Below, in pieces: positions 49,690 to 58,506 of a stretch of DNA of 64,000 nucleotides. A program made the position numbers and the translations under genes. The stretch comes from DATARH01 sp963712835. Lineage in GTDB: Bacteria; Pseudomonadota; Alphaproteobacteria; ATCC43930; CGMCC-115725. The notes beneath the pieces are model-generated. The model saw only the letters and a list, made by a program, of their open reading frames with translations. It was not told where the DNA came from and searched no databases. Location of the stretch: positions 1 through 64,000 of the forward strand of contig CAVQJJ010000014.1 of NCBI GenBank assembly GCA_963712835.1, written 5' to 3'. The stretch's first letter is position 1; each line of letters opens with the position of its first letter.

Positions 49690-50883
49690 ATGAAGATCGC
49701 GCGCATCGAAACCTTTATCCTCGGCACCGGCAGCTCGAAGGACCTGCTGTTCTGCCGGGTCGAGACCGAGGACGGGCGGCACGGCTGGGGCGAGGCCTAT
49801 GTCACGCACGGCCGCGAGGAGGTGATCGCCATCCTCATCCAGAAGATGGCGCCGCACGTGATCGGTCGGCCGGTGTTCAACATCCGCCATACCGGCCAGG
49901 TCATGTTCGACGATTTCGCCATCAAGCGCGGTTCGATGGAGCTCTTGTCGGCGTGGGCGGCGATCGAGATCGCCTCGTGGGACATTATCGGCAAGATTGC
50001 CGGGCAGCCGGTCTACAACCTGTTGGGCGGGCCGTCGCGTGAGAAGATCCGCGTCTACGCCAATGGTTGGGCCGGGCGCACGACGATCGAGGACGGCGTC
50101 GAGCGCGGGCGCAAGATCAGGGCGATGGGCTTCACCGCCGCCAAGTTCGACCCGTTCCCCGGCCCCTGGCGCACCCATGTCGACCGCAAGGACGAGGATT
50201 TCGCGATTGATTACGTCGCCGCGATGCGCGATGCGCTGGGGCCGGATTTCGAGATCCTGGTCGAGGCGCACCGCCGCTTCTCGCCGCAGCACGCGATCCG
50301 CATTGGTCGTCGGCTCGAAGCGCTCGGCATTGAGTGGTACGAGGAGCCGTGCCTCGCCGACAATCTCGCGCTGCTCGCCGAGGTGCGCGACAAGGTCAAC
50401 ATCCCCATCGTCACCGGCGAGGCGCTTTACACCAAGGAGTCATTCTTCGAGTGCCTGAGCCGGCGCGCGGCCGACATCCTCAACCCCGACATCTGCGCGA
50501 TCGGCGGCATTTCGGCGCTGCTCGATATTTGCGTGATGGCGCAGCCGCAAGCGGTGGTGATGTCGCCGCACAACTACAACTCGCCGCTGATCGGCCTCGC
50601 GGCGACGGTCGCGGTGTCGGCGGTGATCCCCAACTTCAAGATCACCGAGTATTTCGTCAATTTCGAGCAGCGCTGCGGCGAGATCGCCAGCGCCGGGCTC
50701 AAGCGCGACGGCGGCTGGGTCGACCTGCCGACCGCGCCGGGTCTCGGCATCGATATCGATATCGCCAGGTTGCGCGCCTACCCACACCACGAAGCCAGCG
50801 AGCACGGCTTCCGCAGCTACACCGAGGAATACCCGCGCAAAGGCTACGTACCGACCCTCAAAGGCGACTTGGCGTCGCCTTAG
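49690..50883 (+). CDS. Mandelate racemase/muconate lactonizing enzyme family protein
   Basis: A 397-residue enolase-superfamily enzyme, related to acid-sugar dehydratases of the galactonate dehydratase group. The capping domain has MKIARIETFILGTG and GWGEAYVTHGREEV. The barrel has the base region FTAAKFDPFP near 158, then DFEILVEAHRRFSP, WYEEPCLADN (metal Glu), IPIVTGEALY (metal Glu) and VVMSPHNYNSPL with the C-terminal His. ATG 49690 has a short AGGA before it; the 49672 start is weaker. Substrate unknown. Follows the molybdoenzyme with a hairpin between. Confidence 0.92.
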   Translation: MKIARIETFILGTGSSKDLLFCRVETEDGRHGWGEAYVTHGREEVIAILIQKMAPHVIGRPVFNIRHTGQVMFDDFAIKRGSMELLSAWAAIEIASWDIIGKIAGQPVYNLLGGPSREKIRVYANGWAGRTTIEDGVERGRKIRAMGFTAAKFDPFPGPWRTHVDRKDEDFAIDYVAAMRDALGPDFEILVEAHRRFSPQHAIRIGRRLEALGIEWYEEPCLADNLALLAEVRDKVNIPIVTGEALYTKESFFECLSRRAADILNPDICAIGGISALLDICVMAQPQAVVMSPHNYNSPLIGLAATVAVSAVIPNFKITEYFVNFEQRCGEIASAGLKRDGGWVDLPTAPGLGIDIDIARLRAYPHHEASEHGFRSYTEEYPRKGYVPTLKGDLASP

Positions 50884-50891
50884 TCTTCAGT

Positions 50892-50981
50892 TGTCGTTGC
50901 GAGGGTAGCAAAACAATCCCCCGCCGACTTGGCTCTTTGAGCGAGGTTGCCGCGTCGCGCTACGTGCTCCCTGCAATGACG
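50892..50981. repeat. Intergenic palindromic element
   Basis: TGTCGTTGCGAGGGTAGC (from 50892) and GCTACGTGCTCCCTGCAATGACGG (to 50982) are the outer arms around an inner GACTT-rich portion; it shares the GTCATTGCGAGG arm with 11778. It lies between the enolase-family gene and the acyl-CoA dehydrogenase stop. Confidence 0.7.
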
Positions 50982-50987
50982 GAAAGC

Positions 50988-52208
50988 CTAAAGCCAACTC
51001 GTATCCGGCTCCAGGCCCATCAGGTGTTGTCCGACCGTCTCGAAATGCACCTGGCGGCCCTGAAGTTGCTGCGACACCGAATGTACGTCGCGCCACGGCC
51101 GCTCGAACGGGTTCTCGTTGAAGATCGCGGTCGCGCCGGCCGCCTGGTAGAGGACGTCGGTCACTTCGAGCGCGGTGTGGATGCAGAACGTCGCCGCAAG
51201 GCGGATCGTCATCCGCTCGTCGAGTGTGATGCGGCCGCGCTCGCGCACCGCGTCGGTAATGTCTTCGAGCGACCGGATCAGATAGCCATAGGCCGAGGAC
51301 AACCGTGCCTCGGCCTGCGCGACGTCGCGCTGGATCACGTTGTTGTTGCGCATCGTGACGCGGGCGCCGCGCGGGATCTTGTCGCGCGCCAGCTCGATGA
51401 ACGAATTGAGCGTCGCGCGGGCGCAGCCCATCGCCACGCCGGCGAACCCGGCGGCGTAAAGCGATAGGCTCGAAAAGCAATAGAGCAGCCCCGGCTCGCG
51501 CCGTTTCTCGGGCGAATTGCGCGCGATCGATTGCAGCGAGTGCGCCTCCGGCACGAACAAATCCTTGACCGCGTACTGGTCGCTGCCGGTGCCACGCAGG
51601 CCGATCGTGTGCCAGATATCGGTGAACTTTGTCTTGCTCTTTGGGAAGACCAGCGTGCGCACCGCCGGCGAGCCGTCAGGTTCCATCCGCGGCTGGCCGT
51701 TCGACTCGACCACCGGCACGTGGCAGGCGAGCCAGCTCGCATGATGGCTGCCGCTGGCGAAGGCCCATTGCGCGGTGACGTTGTAGCCGCCGGCTACGAC
51801 CCGCGCCTCGCCGGGCCCCGGGCCCCAGGCGAGGATGCCGCGTGGGCTCCCGAAAATCTCCAGCGCCGCCTCGGCCGAGAAATAGGCCGCGGTCATCGAG
51901 CAGCCCGAATTCTGGTTGAGGCACCAGGCAGCGCTGGCGTCGATCTCGGCGATCGCCTCGATGATCGGCACGTAATCCGCGGGCAGGAGCTCCGCACCGC
52001 CCAGCGAGCGCGGCAGCAGCAAGCGGAAAAACCCGCCCTCGACGAATTTGTCGACGATCGCAGCGGGCAGTTCGCGACGCTCGTCGATCACCGCGGCCGA
52101 GGCTCTGAGCGCCGGCGCCAGCGCCCTCACCCGCGCCAGGTAATCCGCCGTGGTCTGACCCGTCTCCTGTCGATCCGCCGTCGTGTCCCTGGGCAGCGTC
52201 GCGGCCAT
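50988..52208 (-). CDS. Acyl-CoA dehydrogenase-like flavin enzyme
   Basis: A 406-residue acyl-CoA dehydrogenase-fold protein. LPRSLGGAELLPADYVPIIE and ASAAWCLNQNSGCSMTAAY form the N-terminal helical domain, YNVTAQWAFASGSHHASW the middle beta barrel, and ERGRITLDERMTIRLAATF with FNENPFERPWRDVHSVSQQL the C-terminal domain. The C-terminal pattern fits the HsaA/indole-acetate monooxygenase-like group, which are two-component flavin monooxygenases, rather than beta-oxidation enzymes. No flavin reductase gene is adjacent. ATG 52208 is chosen. Confidence 0.85.
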   Translation of the reverse strand: MAATLPRDTTADRQETGQTTADYLARVRALAPALRASAAVIDERRELPAAIVDKFVEGGFFRLLLPRSLGGAELLPADYVPIIEAIAEIDASAAWCLNQNSGCSMTAAYFSAEAALEIFGSPRGILAWGPGPGEARVVAGGYNVTAQWAFASGSHHASWLACHVPVVESNGQPRMEPDGSPAVRTLVFPKSKTKFTDIWHTIGLRGTGSDQYAVKDLFVPEAHSLQSIARNSPEKRREPGLLYCFSSLSLYAAGFAGVAMGCARATLNSFIELARDKIPRGARVTMRNNNVIQRDVAQAEARLSSAYGYLIRSLEDITDAVRERGRITLDERMTIRLAATFCIHTALEVTDVLYQAAGATAIFNENPFERPWRDVHSVSQQLQGRQVHFETVGQHLMGLEPDTSWL

Positions 52209-52338
52209 TTCCCATCCCTCTCCGGCCCTTTTGGCTTGCGGCCGGGATCGGCACTCCACAGGAGAACCCCTCAGCCTGTCAAGGCGGAGGCGGCACGGAT
52301 TAACCGGGTGGAAAGCATAATCGGCTTAGCCTCTGGCG

Positions 52339-53544
52339 ATGGCACAGCAAGCTGCCGATCCCGCCGCGCATTGGCTCAATGCCGAGCGCATCCGCGTTTA
52401 TTCGCTGCTGATCGTCGCGATCGTCGGCGCGGCCGCCATATGGTGGATCGCCCGTTCGCTGCCGAGCTTCGTCGATCCGCACGGCAAGCCTGTCGGCTAC
52501 GACTTCATCACCTTCTGGAGCGCGGCGCGGCTCGCGGTCGAGAGCAATCCGGCCGCCGCATTCGACCCGCGCGCCATCGCCGCCGCGCAACGCCTCGCTG
52601 TTCCGGCGAGCGACGTGCTGTTCCTGTGGCACTACCCGCCAAGTTTTCTGCTGCTGGTGCTGCCGCTCGGGCTCGTGAGCTATCCGGCGGCGCTGGTCGC
52701 GTTCAGCGCCGCGACGGCGGCGCTGTGGGCCGGATTGGGGCGCGCGTTGTTCCGCGATCCGCGCGCCTGGCTCGTCGTCGCCGCAACCCCGGCGGGGCTC
52801 GTCAATTTTATCGACGGGCAGAACGGCTTCCTAACCGCCGGGCTGGCCGGGTTCGCGCTATTGCAGCTCGAGCGCCGACCGCGCCTCGCCGGCATGCTGA
52901 TCGGCCTGTTGGCGATCAAGCCGCATCTCGGCGTGATGTTTCCGATCGCCTTTATCGCCGGAAGGCGCTGGCAGGCGCTCGTCTCGGCGGCGGTGACGGC
53001 GATTGTCTTCACCCTGGCCGGAGTCTTCGTCTTCGGCCTGCCGACGACCTTCGCCTTTCTGCGCGACCTGCCGAGCCTGCGCGACATCGTCGACCGCGCC
53101 GGGCTGCCTTGGGGGCAGATGCCAAGCCCCTATGTGCTGATGCTGTCGCTGCACGCCTCCGCCATACTGGCCGCGGTAGTGCAAGTGGCCGCCGCGCTCG
53201 CCGCCGCGGTGTGCGTGTGGCGGGCCTGGCGCCGCGACGACGTGTCCTTCGAGGCGCGCGCGGCGGTGCTGCTGACCGGCTCGCTGCTCGTGTCGCCCTA
53301 TCTCTTCACCTATGACTGGACGTGGCTCGCTGTCGCGCTGGCCTTCCTCGCCATCCTCGGGCTGCGCGAGGGGTTCGGCCGCTTCGAGCGCGATGCACTG
53401 TTTGCCGCCTGGCTCGCGCCGTTGGCCTTGATGCCGCTTTACTGGCTCACCGGCGTGCAGCTTGGCTGCGCCGTCCTCGTCATGGTCCTTGCGGTGGCGA
53501 TGCGGCGGGTTACTGCGCCGCCGTCTTCTTCTCGTCCTCGATAG
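52339..53544 (+). CDS. GT87-family membrane glycosyltransferase (DUF2029)
   Basis: A 401-residue integral membrane protein with about ten hydrophobic segments. The early PHGKPVGYDFITFWSAARLAV carries the Asp typical of lipid-linked-sugar GT-C enzymes, and FLWHYPPSFLLLVLPLGL and INFIDGQNGFL-like VNFIDGQNGFLTAGLAG follow as in GT87 (DUF2029). It probably transfers a mannose or arabinose-like sugar from a polyprenyl carrier. Its 3' end overlaps the next gene on the opposite strand by 35 nt. Confidence 0.87.
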   Translation: MAQQAADPAAHWLNAERIRVYSLLIVAIVGAAAIWWIARSLPSFVDPHGKPVGYDFITFWSAARLAVESNPAAAFDPRAIAAAQRLAVPASDVLFLWHYPPSFLLLVLPLGLVSYPAALVAFSAATAALWAGLGRALFRDPRAWLVVAATPAGLVNFIDGQNGFLTAGLAGFALLQLERRPRLAGMLIGLLAIKPHLGVMFPIAFIAGRRWQALVSAAVTAIVFTLAGVFVFGLPTTFAFLRDLPSLRDIVDRAGLPWGQMPSPYVLMLSLHASAILAAVVQVAAALAAAVCVWRAWRRDDVSFEARAAVLLTGSLLVSPYLFTYDWTWLAVALAFLAILGLREGFGRFERDALFAAWLAPLALMPLYWLTGVQLGCAVLVMVLAVAMRRVTAPPSSSRPR

Positions 53545-53773
53545 CGCGGCCGTAGCGCAGATCGCCGGTGAGCGTGGCGCCGCAGATCAGCGGCCGTGTC
53601 GGCATGCCCAGCTCCCATTCCTCACTCACCTGGCCGAGCCGGTCGCAGCTCTGACCGGGATGCGGGCTGATCGCGCGTACCCCGAGAAACAGCGTCGCGC
53701 CAATCGCGATGCCGAGCAGCGGCGCCTTCAAGGTCGGCCAATGGCGCCGCACATAGTTCTGAGTCTTCCACAT
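53510..53773 (-). CDS. Small inner-membrane protein, unknown
   Basis: An 87-residue protein with one membrane segment (LKAPLLGIAIGATLFLGVRA) at residues 15-34 and two Cys in the outer part (QSCDRLG and LICGATLTG). The charged tail ends RAIEDEKKTAAQ. ATG 53773 is chosen from a much longer frame, whose upstream portion is the complement of mutL. Its end overlaps the glycosyltransferase 3' end. No family recognised. Confidence 0.6.
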   Translation of the reverse strand: MWKTQNYVRRHWPTLKAPLLGIAIGATLFLGVRAISPHPGQSCDRLGQVSEEWELGMPTRPLICGATLTGDLRYGRAIEDEKKTAAQ

Positions 53774-53915
53774 CGGACGGACCTCCGACAAGCGGTCAAC
53801 GATGTCCGTGCAAGGGTTAACGGATCGTTGACGATCACAGCGCGCGTTCCCTTCAACCCGCTTGTCGGGCAAAAGTTTCACCGTGGCGTTGGCGCTTCGC
53901 GTAAACTTGCAGGTA

Positions 53916-55730
53916 ATGCCGATCCGCCAATTGCCGCCGGTTCTCGTCAACCGCATCGCCGCGGGCGAGGTCATCGAGCGCCCGGCGGCCGCCGTTAAGG
54001 AACTCGTCGAAAACGCCATCGACGCCGGCGCCGACCGCATCGACATCACGCTCCACGATGGCGGGCAAACCCTTATCGCGATTGGCGATAATGGCTGCGG
54101 CATGACACAAGACGAGCTGTCGCTGGCGGTCGAGCGGCACTGCACCTCGAAGCTGCCGGACGATAATCTGTCGGAGATCGCCGCGCTCGGCTTCCGCGGT
54201 GAGGCGCTGCCGTCGATCGGCGCGGTCAGCCGCTTGCGAATCGTGTCGCGTCCCCACGGAAATGACTCACGCGCCGATTCGGCCTGGGAGATCCGGATCG
54301 AGGCCGGCGAGAAGCACGCGCCGGTTCCGGCGGCGCATCCGCCCGGCACGCGGGTCGAGGTGCGCGACCTGTTTTTTGCCACTCCCGCCCGGCTCAAATT
54401 CATGAAGACGCCGCGCAGCGAGCGCGACCAGGCGGTCGACGCGGTGAAGCGCCTGGCGATGGCGTATCCGGCGATCGCCTTTGCGGTGATCGGCGATGAC
54501 GAGCGCGTGCTGCTGCGCCTTGCCGCGGAGACTGAAGCCATCATCGGTGACGATCCGCGCCGTGCCCGGCTCGCCGCGCTGCTCGGCCGCGATTTCGCCG
54601 AGAACTCGATTCCGGTCGAGGCCGAGCGCGGCGGCTTCCGGCTGACCGGTCTGATCGGCTTGCCGACTCTCAACCGCGGCCTGCCGCGCGATCAGTACCT
54701 GGTCGTCAACGGCCGACCGGTGCGCGACCGGCTGCTGGTCGGCGCGGTGCGCGGCGCCTATCAGGATGTGTTGGCGCGCGACCGGCACCCGGTTGTTGCG
54801 CTGTTCATCGACGGGCCGCCGGCCGAGATCGACGTCAACGTGCATCCGGCCAAGGCGGAAATCCGCTTTCGCGACCCGGCGCTCATTCGCGGGCTGATCG
54901 TCGGCGCGCTGCGCCATGCGCTCGAGGCCGCCGGCCAGCGTGCCTCGACGACCGTCGCCGACGCCGCGCTCGCCGCATTCCGGCCGGGCAACGGCACCGC
55001 GGGAACGCCGACGATGCCGCGTTTCGCGCTGGCGCCACGCACGCCGGCGCTGTACGAGACGGGCAACTCGTTCCTCGCGCCTGGCTCGGTGCCGGGTTTG
55101 TCGGAATCGTCGGGTGTGACCGTCGACCCGCCGCCATCGGACGAGGCGGAAACCCCGCTCGGCAATGCCCGCGTCCAGCTGCACGGCACCTACATCCTCG
55201 CCGAGACTGCCGCTGGCATCGTGCTGGTCGATCAGCACGCCGCGCATGAGCGCATCGTCCACGAGCGGATGAAGGCGGCGCTCGCGTCGCGCGGCGTCGC
55301 GCGGCAGGTGCTGTTGCTGCCCGAAGTGGTCGAGCTCGACCCGTCGCTCGCCGCGCGGCTGGTCGGGCGCGCCGACGAACTCGCCGAGTTCGGGCTGGTG
55401 CTCGAAGGGTTCGGCGCGGGCGCTGTGGTGGTGCGCGAGGTGCCGGCACTGCTCCCGGGCCTCGATATCGCCGCGCTGGTGCGCGACCTCGCCGAGGAAC
55501 TCGCCGAATGGGACGCGACGCTCTCCTTGAAGGAGCGCATCGACAGCGTCTGCGGCACGCTCGCCTGCCACACCAGCGTGCGCGCCGGAAATCGCCTGTC
55601 GCAGGCAGAGATGGACGCGCTGCTGCGGCAGATGGAGGCAACCCCCAATAGCGGCCAGTGCAATCACGGCCGGCCGACCTATGTCAGCCTCGCCCTCGCC
55701 GATATTGAGCGATTGTTCGGCCGAAGGTGA
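53916..55730 (+). CDS. mutL: DNA mismatch repair protein MutL (endonuclease type)
   Basis: A 604-residue mismatch-repair ATPase. The GHKL domain has IAAGEVIERPAAAVKELVENAIDAGA at residues 12-37, DNGCGM and GFRGEALPSIGAVS. The C-terminal domain carries the endonuclease motif DQHAAHERIVHE, plus ACHTSVRAGN and QCNHGRPTYV, the ACHxxxRA and C(P/N)HGRP zinc motifs. These support a MutL that nicks DNA, as in bacteria lacking MutH. ATG 53916 is preceded by AGG; the earlier 53862 start is not supported. Confidence 0.97.
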   Translation: MPIRQLPPVLVNRIAAGEVIERPAAAVKELVENAIDAGADRIDITLHDGGQTLIAIGDNGCGMTQDELSLAVERHCTSKLPDDNLSEIAALGFRGEALPSIGAVSRLRIVSRPHGNDSRADSAWEIRIEAGEKHAPVPAAHPPGTRVEVRDLFFATPARLKFMKTPRSERDQAVDAVKRLAMAYPAIAFAVIGDDERVLLRLAAETEAIIGDDPRRARLAALLGRDFAENSIPVEAERGGFRLTGLIGLPTLNRGLPRDQYLVVNGRPVRDRLLVGAVRGAYQDVLARDRHPVVALFIDGPPAEIDVNVHPAKAEIRFRDPALIRGLIVGALRHALEAAGQRASTTVADAALAAFRPGNGTAGTPTMPRFALAPRTPALYETGNSFLAPGSVPGLSESSGVTVDPPPSDEAETPLGNARVQLHGTYILAETAAGIVLVDQHAAHERIVHERMKAALASRGVARQVLLLPEVVELDPSLAARLVGRADELAEFGLVLEGFGAGAVVVREVPALLPGLDIAALVRDLAEELAEWDATLSLKERIDSVCGTLACHTSVRAGNRLSQAEMDALLRQMEATPNSGQCNHGRPTYVSLALADIERLFGRR

Positions 55731-55751
55731 CGGGTTCGATGATTATCGATG

Positions 55752-55831
55752 TCGTCTTTCCCGCGGAAGCGGGAATCCACGGGCGAGCGATGCGCCGGTC
55801 GTCCTGGGGCCCCGCCTGTGCGGGGACAACG
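55752..55831. repeat. Palindromic element forming the EamA leader
   Basis: TCGTCTTTCCCGCGGAAGCGGG from 55752 with AATCCACGGG, against CCTGGGGCCCCGCC then TGTGCGGGGACAACGA to 55831. Only three bases separate it from the transporter ATG, so it occupies the ribosome-site region. Same family as 40395 and 46115. Confidence 0.7.
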
Positions 55832-55833
55832 AA

Positions 55834-56844
55834 ATGAGTTCGATCGACATCGCCGCGGCGCGGCGCAATCAGATCCCGCGCGGCATCGCCTATATGGTGG
55901 CCTCGACGGCGCTGTTCGCCGTGATCAACGCCGTCGTCAAACTGGAGCTCGCGAAATATCCGGTGGGCGAGGTCGCGTTCTATCGCTCGCTCTTCGCGCT
56001 CGCAACCGTCGCGGTGATGATCCTGCCGAAGACCGGGCTCGGCGTCCTTCGCACCCGGCGCTATCTCGGACATCTGCAGCGCGGCGTCTCCCAATTCGGC
56101 TCGATGACCTGCATGTTCTTTGCGTTCAGCATGATGTCGCTCGGCTCCGCCGTCGCCATCAGTTTCGCCGCGCCGCTGTTCACAACCCTGCTATCGATCG
56201 TGATCCTCAAGGAGCAGGTCAGGCTGCACCGTTGGACGGCGCTGATCGTGGGTTTTGTCGGTGTGATCATCGTTACCGAGCCGGGGCGCGGGACATTTCA
56301 GCTCGGTGCGCTTTTCGCTCTCGCCAATGCGGTGCTGAGCTCGTCAGTCGCGATTGCGATACGACGAATGAGCGCCACCGAAACCACGGAAACGCTCACG
56401 GTCTATCAGTTGATCGTCATTACGATCTGCACGGTCTGTCTGCTGCCGTTCGGTTACAAGGCGCCGACCTGGCTCGATGCCGGCGCGTTCGCGATTGCCG
56501 GGGTGGGCAACGGCATCGCGCAATATTGGTGGACGCGCTCGCTGACCCTCGCGCCACCTTCGGCGGTGGTGCCGTTCAACTATCTGTCGCTGGTATGGGC
56601 GTCGACGCTCGGCTTTTTGATCTGGGGCGACGTGCCGACGACGCATCTCGTCATCGGCGCAGTCATTGTCGTCGCCTCGGGGCTGTACATTTTGTGGCGC
56701 GAGACCGTGCGGCACGGGCATGTGCGCCCGCTCGGCCTTTCCGCCGCGACATCGTCATCCGCTGTCGGCCGAACCAACGCCCCGCCGCGGGTCGGCCCCG
56801 GCGCCGCGAGGTCGGCTCCCGAACTGGATCCCGACCCGGTCTAG
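55834..56844 (+). CDS. EamA-family exporter
   Basis: A 336-residue drug/metabolite-type transporter with two EamA repeats and ten hydrophobic segments. GIAYMVASTALFAVINAVVKLE opens repeat 1 and VGEVAFYRSLFALA follows; repeat 2 begins near residue 175 with LGALFALANAVLSSSVAIAIRRM. It would export a small metabolite. The C-terminal 20 residues (AARSAPELDPDP) lie in low-complexity sequence. It starts right after a palindromic element, and no ribosome site other than that element is visible. Confidence 0.9.
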   Translation: MSSIDIAAARRNQIPRGIAYMVASTALFAVINAVVKLELAKYPVGEVAFYRSLFALATVAVMILPKTGLGVLRTRRYLGHLQRGVSQFGSMTCMFFAFSMMSLGSAVAISFAAPLFTTLLSIVILKEQVRLHRWTALIVGFVGVIIVTEPGRGTFQLGALFALANAVLSSSVAIAIRRMSATETTETLTVYQLIVITICTVCLLPFGYKAPTWLDAGAFAIAGVGNGIAQYWWTRSLTLAPPSAVVPFNYLSLVWASTLGFLIWGDVPTTHLVIGAVIVVASGLYILWRETVRHGHVRPLGLSAATSSSAVGRTNAPPRVGPGAARSAPELDPDPV

Positions 56845-56862
56845 CTCGGCTTCGCCCGCGGG

Positions 56863-58014
56863 TCAGGCTTGCCGGAAAAACCGGTTGGCGTTGTCCCAGA
56901 GCAGCTTTTTCTGCACGTCCGGCGGCACGCTCTTCCACGCGAGGATGTTCGACACCGTGTTCGGGAACTGGCATTCCGAATGCGGGTAGTCGGAGGCGTA
57001 CATCAGCACGTCGTCGCCGAGGAAGCTGCGGACACTGTTGTACATGTCCTCGCCCTCGTGGCGCTCGATCGAGCAAAAGAACCGCCCGCTCTTCAGATAG
57101 TCCTCGGGGTGATGCTTCAGCTTGGCGGTGCTGCCGACATATTCGTACTGCTCGTTCATTCGCCGGCCCCAGAAGGGCAGCCAGCCGAAGCCGCATTCGA
57201 GGATGCCGACGCGCAGCTCGGGATAGCGGTCCATGATCCCGCCGCCGATCACCGCCGCAATAAAGCGCATCGCGCCCCACGGGTGAGAGGCAAGCCGGCC
57301 CAAAAAGATATTGTCCCACAGGTCGAAGCAGCCGGGAAAATAGGGTGGCGTCCAGGTGAAGCTGTGATGCGCGACCGGCAGATCGTGGTCGGCGCAGGCC
57401 TGCCAGATCGGCTCGAGGTCGGGGTGGTCGGCCGGGATGTCCTTGGTGACGAGCGGCATCACCGCGACCGACCATTTCGATTTACCCCAGCGCTTGATCT
57501 CGGCGACCGCCGATTCCACGTCGCGCGCCGAGGCGACGATCATGCTGGTGAGCCGGCCCGGATGATCGGCGCAGAAATCCTCCATGTGCCGGTGATAGGC
57601 GCGGATCACGTTGGTTTCGAGCGAGGCGTCCTCGTGGCCGACCAGGCTCGTCCACGCGGTCGGGATCAGGAAATGTGCGTCGACGCCTTCATGATCCATG
57701 TCGGCGATGCGGTTGGCCGCATTGTCGTCCTGCACCCCTTCGCGCGGACGCTCGCTGCCCATCCATACCGACGCGCGGCCGGTGTGCTCGGGCCGCGGCT
57801 CGGATTCGCCAAGGATGCGCTTAAAGGAAATCTGGCCGAACCGGTAGACGTGGCGGCCGGGCGAGCTGCCCGGCGTCGTCGCGGCGATCGGCGTGCGGAA
57901 CTGCTGCAGTTCGGGCAGGCGGTTGCGGAAGCCGGGGTCGAGATATTTGTCGATGACCTCGGCCGAAGGTTCGACATGGGTGTCGGAATCCCACACCTTG
58001 AAGCCGTTTTTCAT
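56863..58014 (-). CDS. Amidohydrolase (ACMSD-like) family protein
   Basis: A 383-residue metal-dependent hydrolase or decarboxylase of the amidohydrolase_2 group. The N-terminal metal site is VWDSDTHVEPSAEV (D-x-H-x-E in place of H-x-H). VAHHSFTWTPPYFPG supplies the next His near residue 195, and MYASDYPHSECQFPNT the late metal Asp and His. The family includes gamma-resorcylate and ACMSD decarboxylases. It diverges from the ferredoxin pair at 58183, and a palindromic operator candidate lies 17-40 nt upstream. Confidence 0.9.
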   Translation of the reverse strand: MKNGFKVWDSDTHVEPSAEVIDKYLDPGFRNRLPELQQFRTPIAATTPGSSPGRHVYRFGQISFKRILGESEPRPEHTGRASVWMGSERPREGVQDDNAANRIADMDHEGVDAHFLIPTAWTSLVGHEDASLETNVIRAYHRHMEDFCADHPGRLTSMIVASARDVESAVAEIKRWGKSKWSVAVMPLVTKDIPADHPDLEPIWQACADHDLPVAHHSFTWTPPYFPGCFDLWDNIFLGRLASHPWGAMRFIAAVIGGGIMDRYPELRVGILECGFGWLPFWGRRMNEQYEYVGSTAKLKHHPEDYLKSGRFFCSIERHEGEDMYNSVRSFLGDDVLMYASDYPHSECQFPNTVSNILAWKSVPPDVQKKLLWDNANRFFRQA

Positions 58015-58030
58015 GGCTTACCTCCCGTTC

Positions 58031-58054
58031 GTGCTTATGCCGCGATTTAAGCAC
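58031..58054. promoter_or_regulatory. Candidate dyad operator in a divergent promoter region
   Basis: GTGCTTA (58031-58037) and TAAGCAC (58048-58054) make a perfect 7-bp dyad with a 10-base spacer, 17 nt upstream of the amidohydrolase and facing the ferredoxin genes. Spacing suits a dimeric regulator; no regulator gene is adjacent. Confidence 0.35.
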
Positions 58055-58182
58055 AAGCTTTCCAGCATGGCGATCAACTCTGAAAAGTGCTCGACCGCGG
58101 GCGGCAGATTGCGTAACGCTCGGGCCACCGAACTTCGACAACGAATTTCGGCGCCATGTTCCCGATCGAGGATAGAGAGCAC

Positions 58183-58506
58183 ATGCCGCAAGTGACCTAT
58201 GTGAGCCATGACGGTGAGCGCACCGCGCTCGACGTACCCCTCGGTACCAGCGTGATGCAGGCCGCAACGCTGCACGGGCTTGACGGCATCGTCGCCGAAT
58301 GCGGCGGCTCGTGCATGTGCGCGACGTGCCACGTCTATGTGCAGGAAGATCAGCTCGCGAAGTGCCCGGAAATGGAGTTGGGCGAGGATGCGATGCTCGA
58401 CGGGACCGCAAGCCCGCGTCGGCCCAACAGCCGCCTTTCCTGCCAGCTCGTCATGACCCCCGAGATGAACGGACTCGTCGTCACCATGCCGGAGACGCAG
58501 ACCTGA
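58183..58506 (+). CDS. 2Fe-2S ferredoxin (adrenodoxin type)
   Basis: A 107-residue ferredoxin. Cluster ligands are C40, C46, C49 and C87 (VAECGGSCMCATCH, then RLSCQLV), the vertebrate/bacterial-oxygenase type spacing C-x5-C-x2-C. An acidic C-terminal half (PEMELGEDAMLDG) is the usual docking surface. Its stop overlaps the reductase ATG by one base (TGATG), so the two are translated together. It would carry electrons to a P450 or ring-hydroxylating oxygenase; none is in this window next to it. Confidence 0.93.
   Translation: MPQVTYVSHDGERTALDVPLGTSVMQAATLHGLDGIVAECGGSCMCATCHVYVQEDQLAKCPEMELGEDAMLDGTASPRRPNSRLSCQLVMTPEMNGLVVTMPETQT

Noticed and set aside
53774..54673. N-terminal 300 codons of a 387-codon minus-strand frame against mutL
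   Set aside because: It is the complement of mutL. Only the 87-residue part from 53773 is supported.
11778..55831. CRISPR array
   Set aside because: The palindromes are dispersed singly, not regularly spaced with unique spacers, and no cas gene is present.
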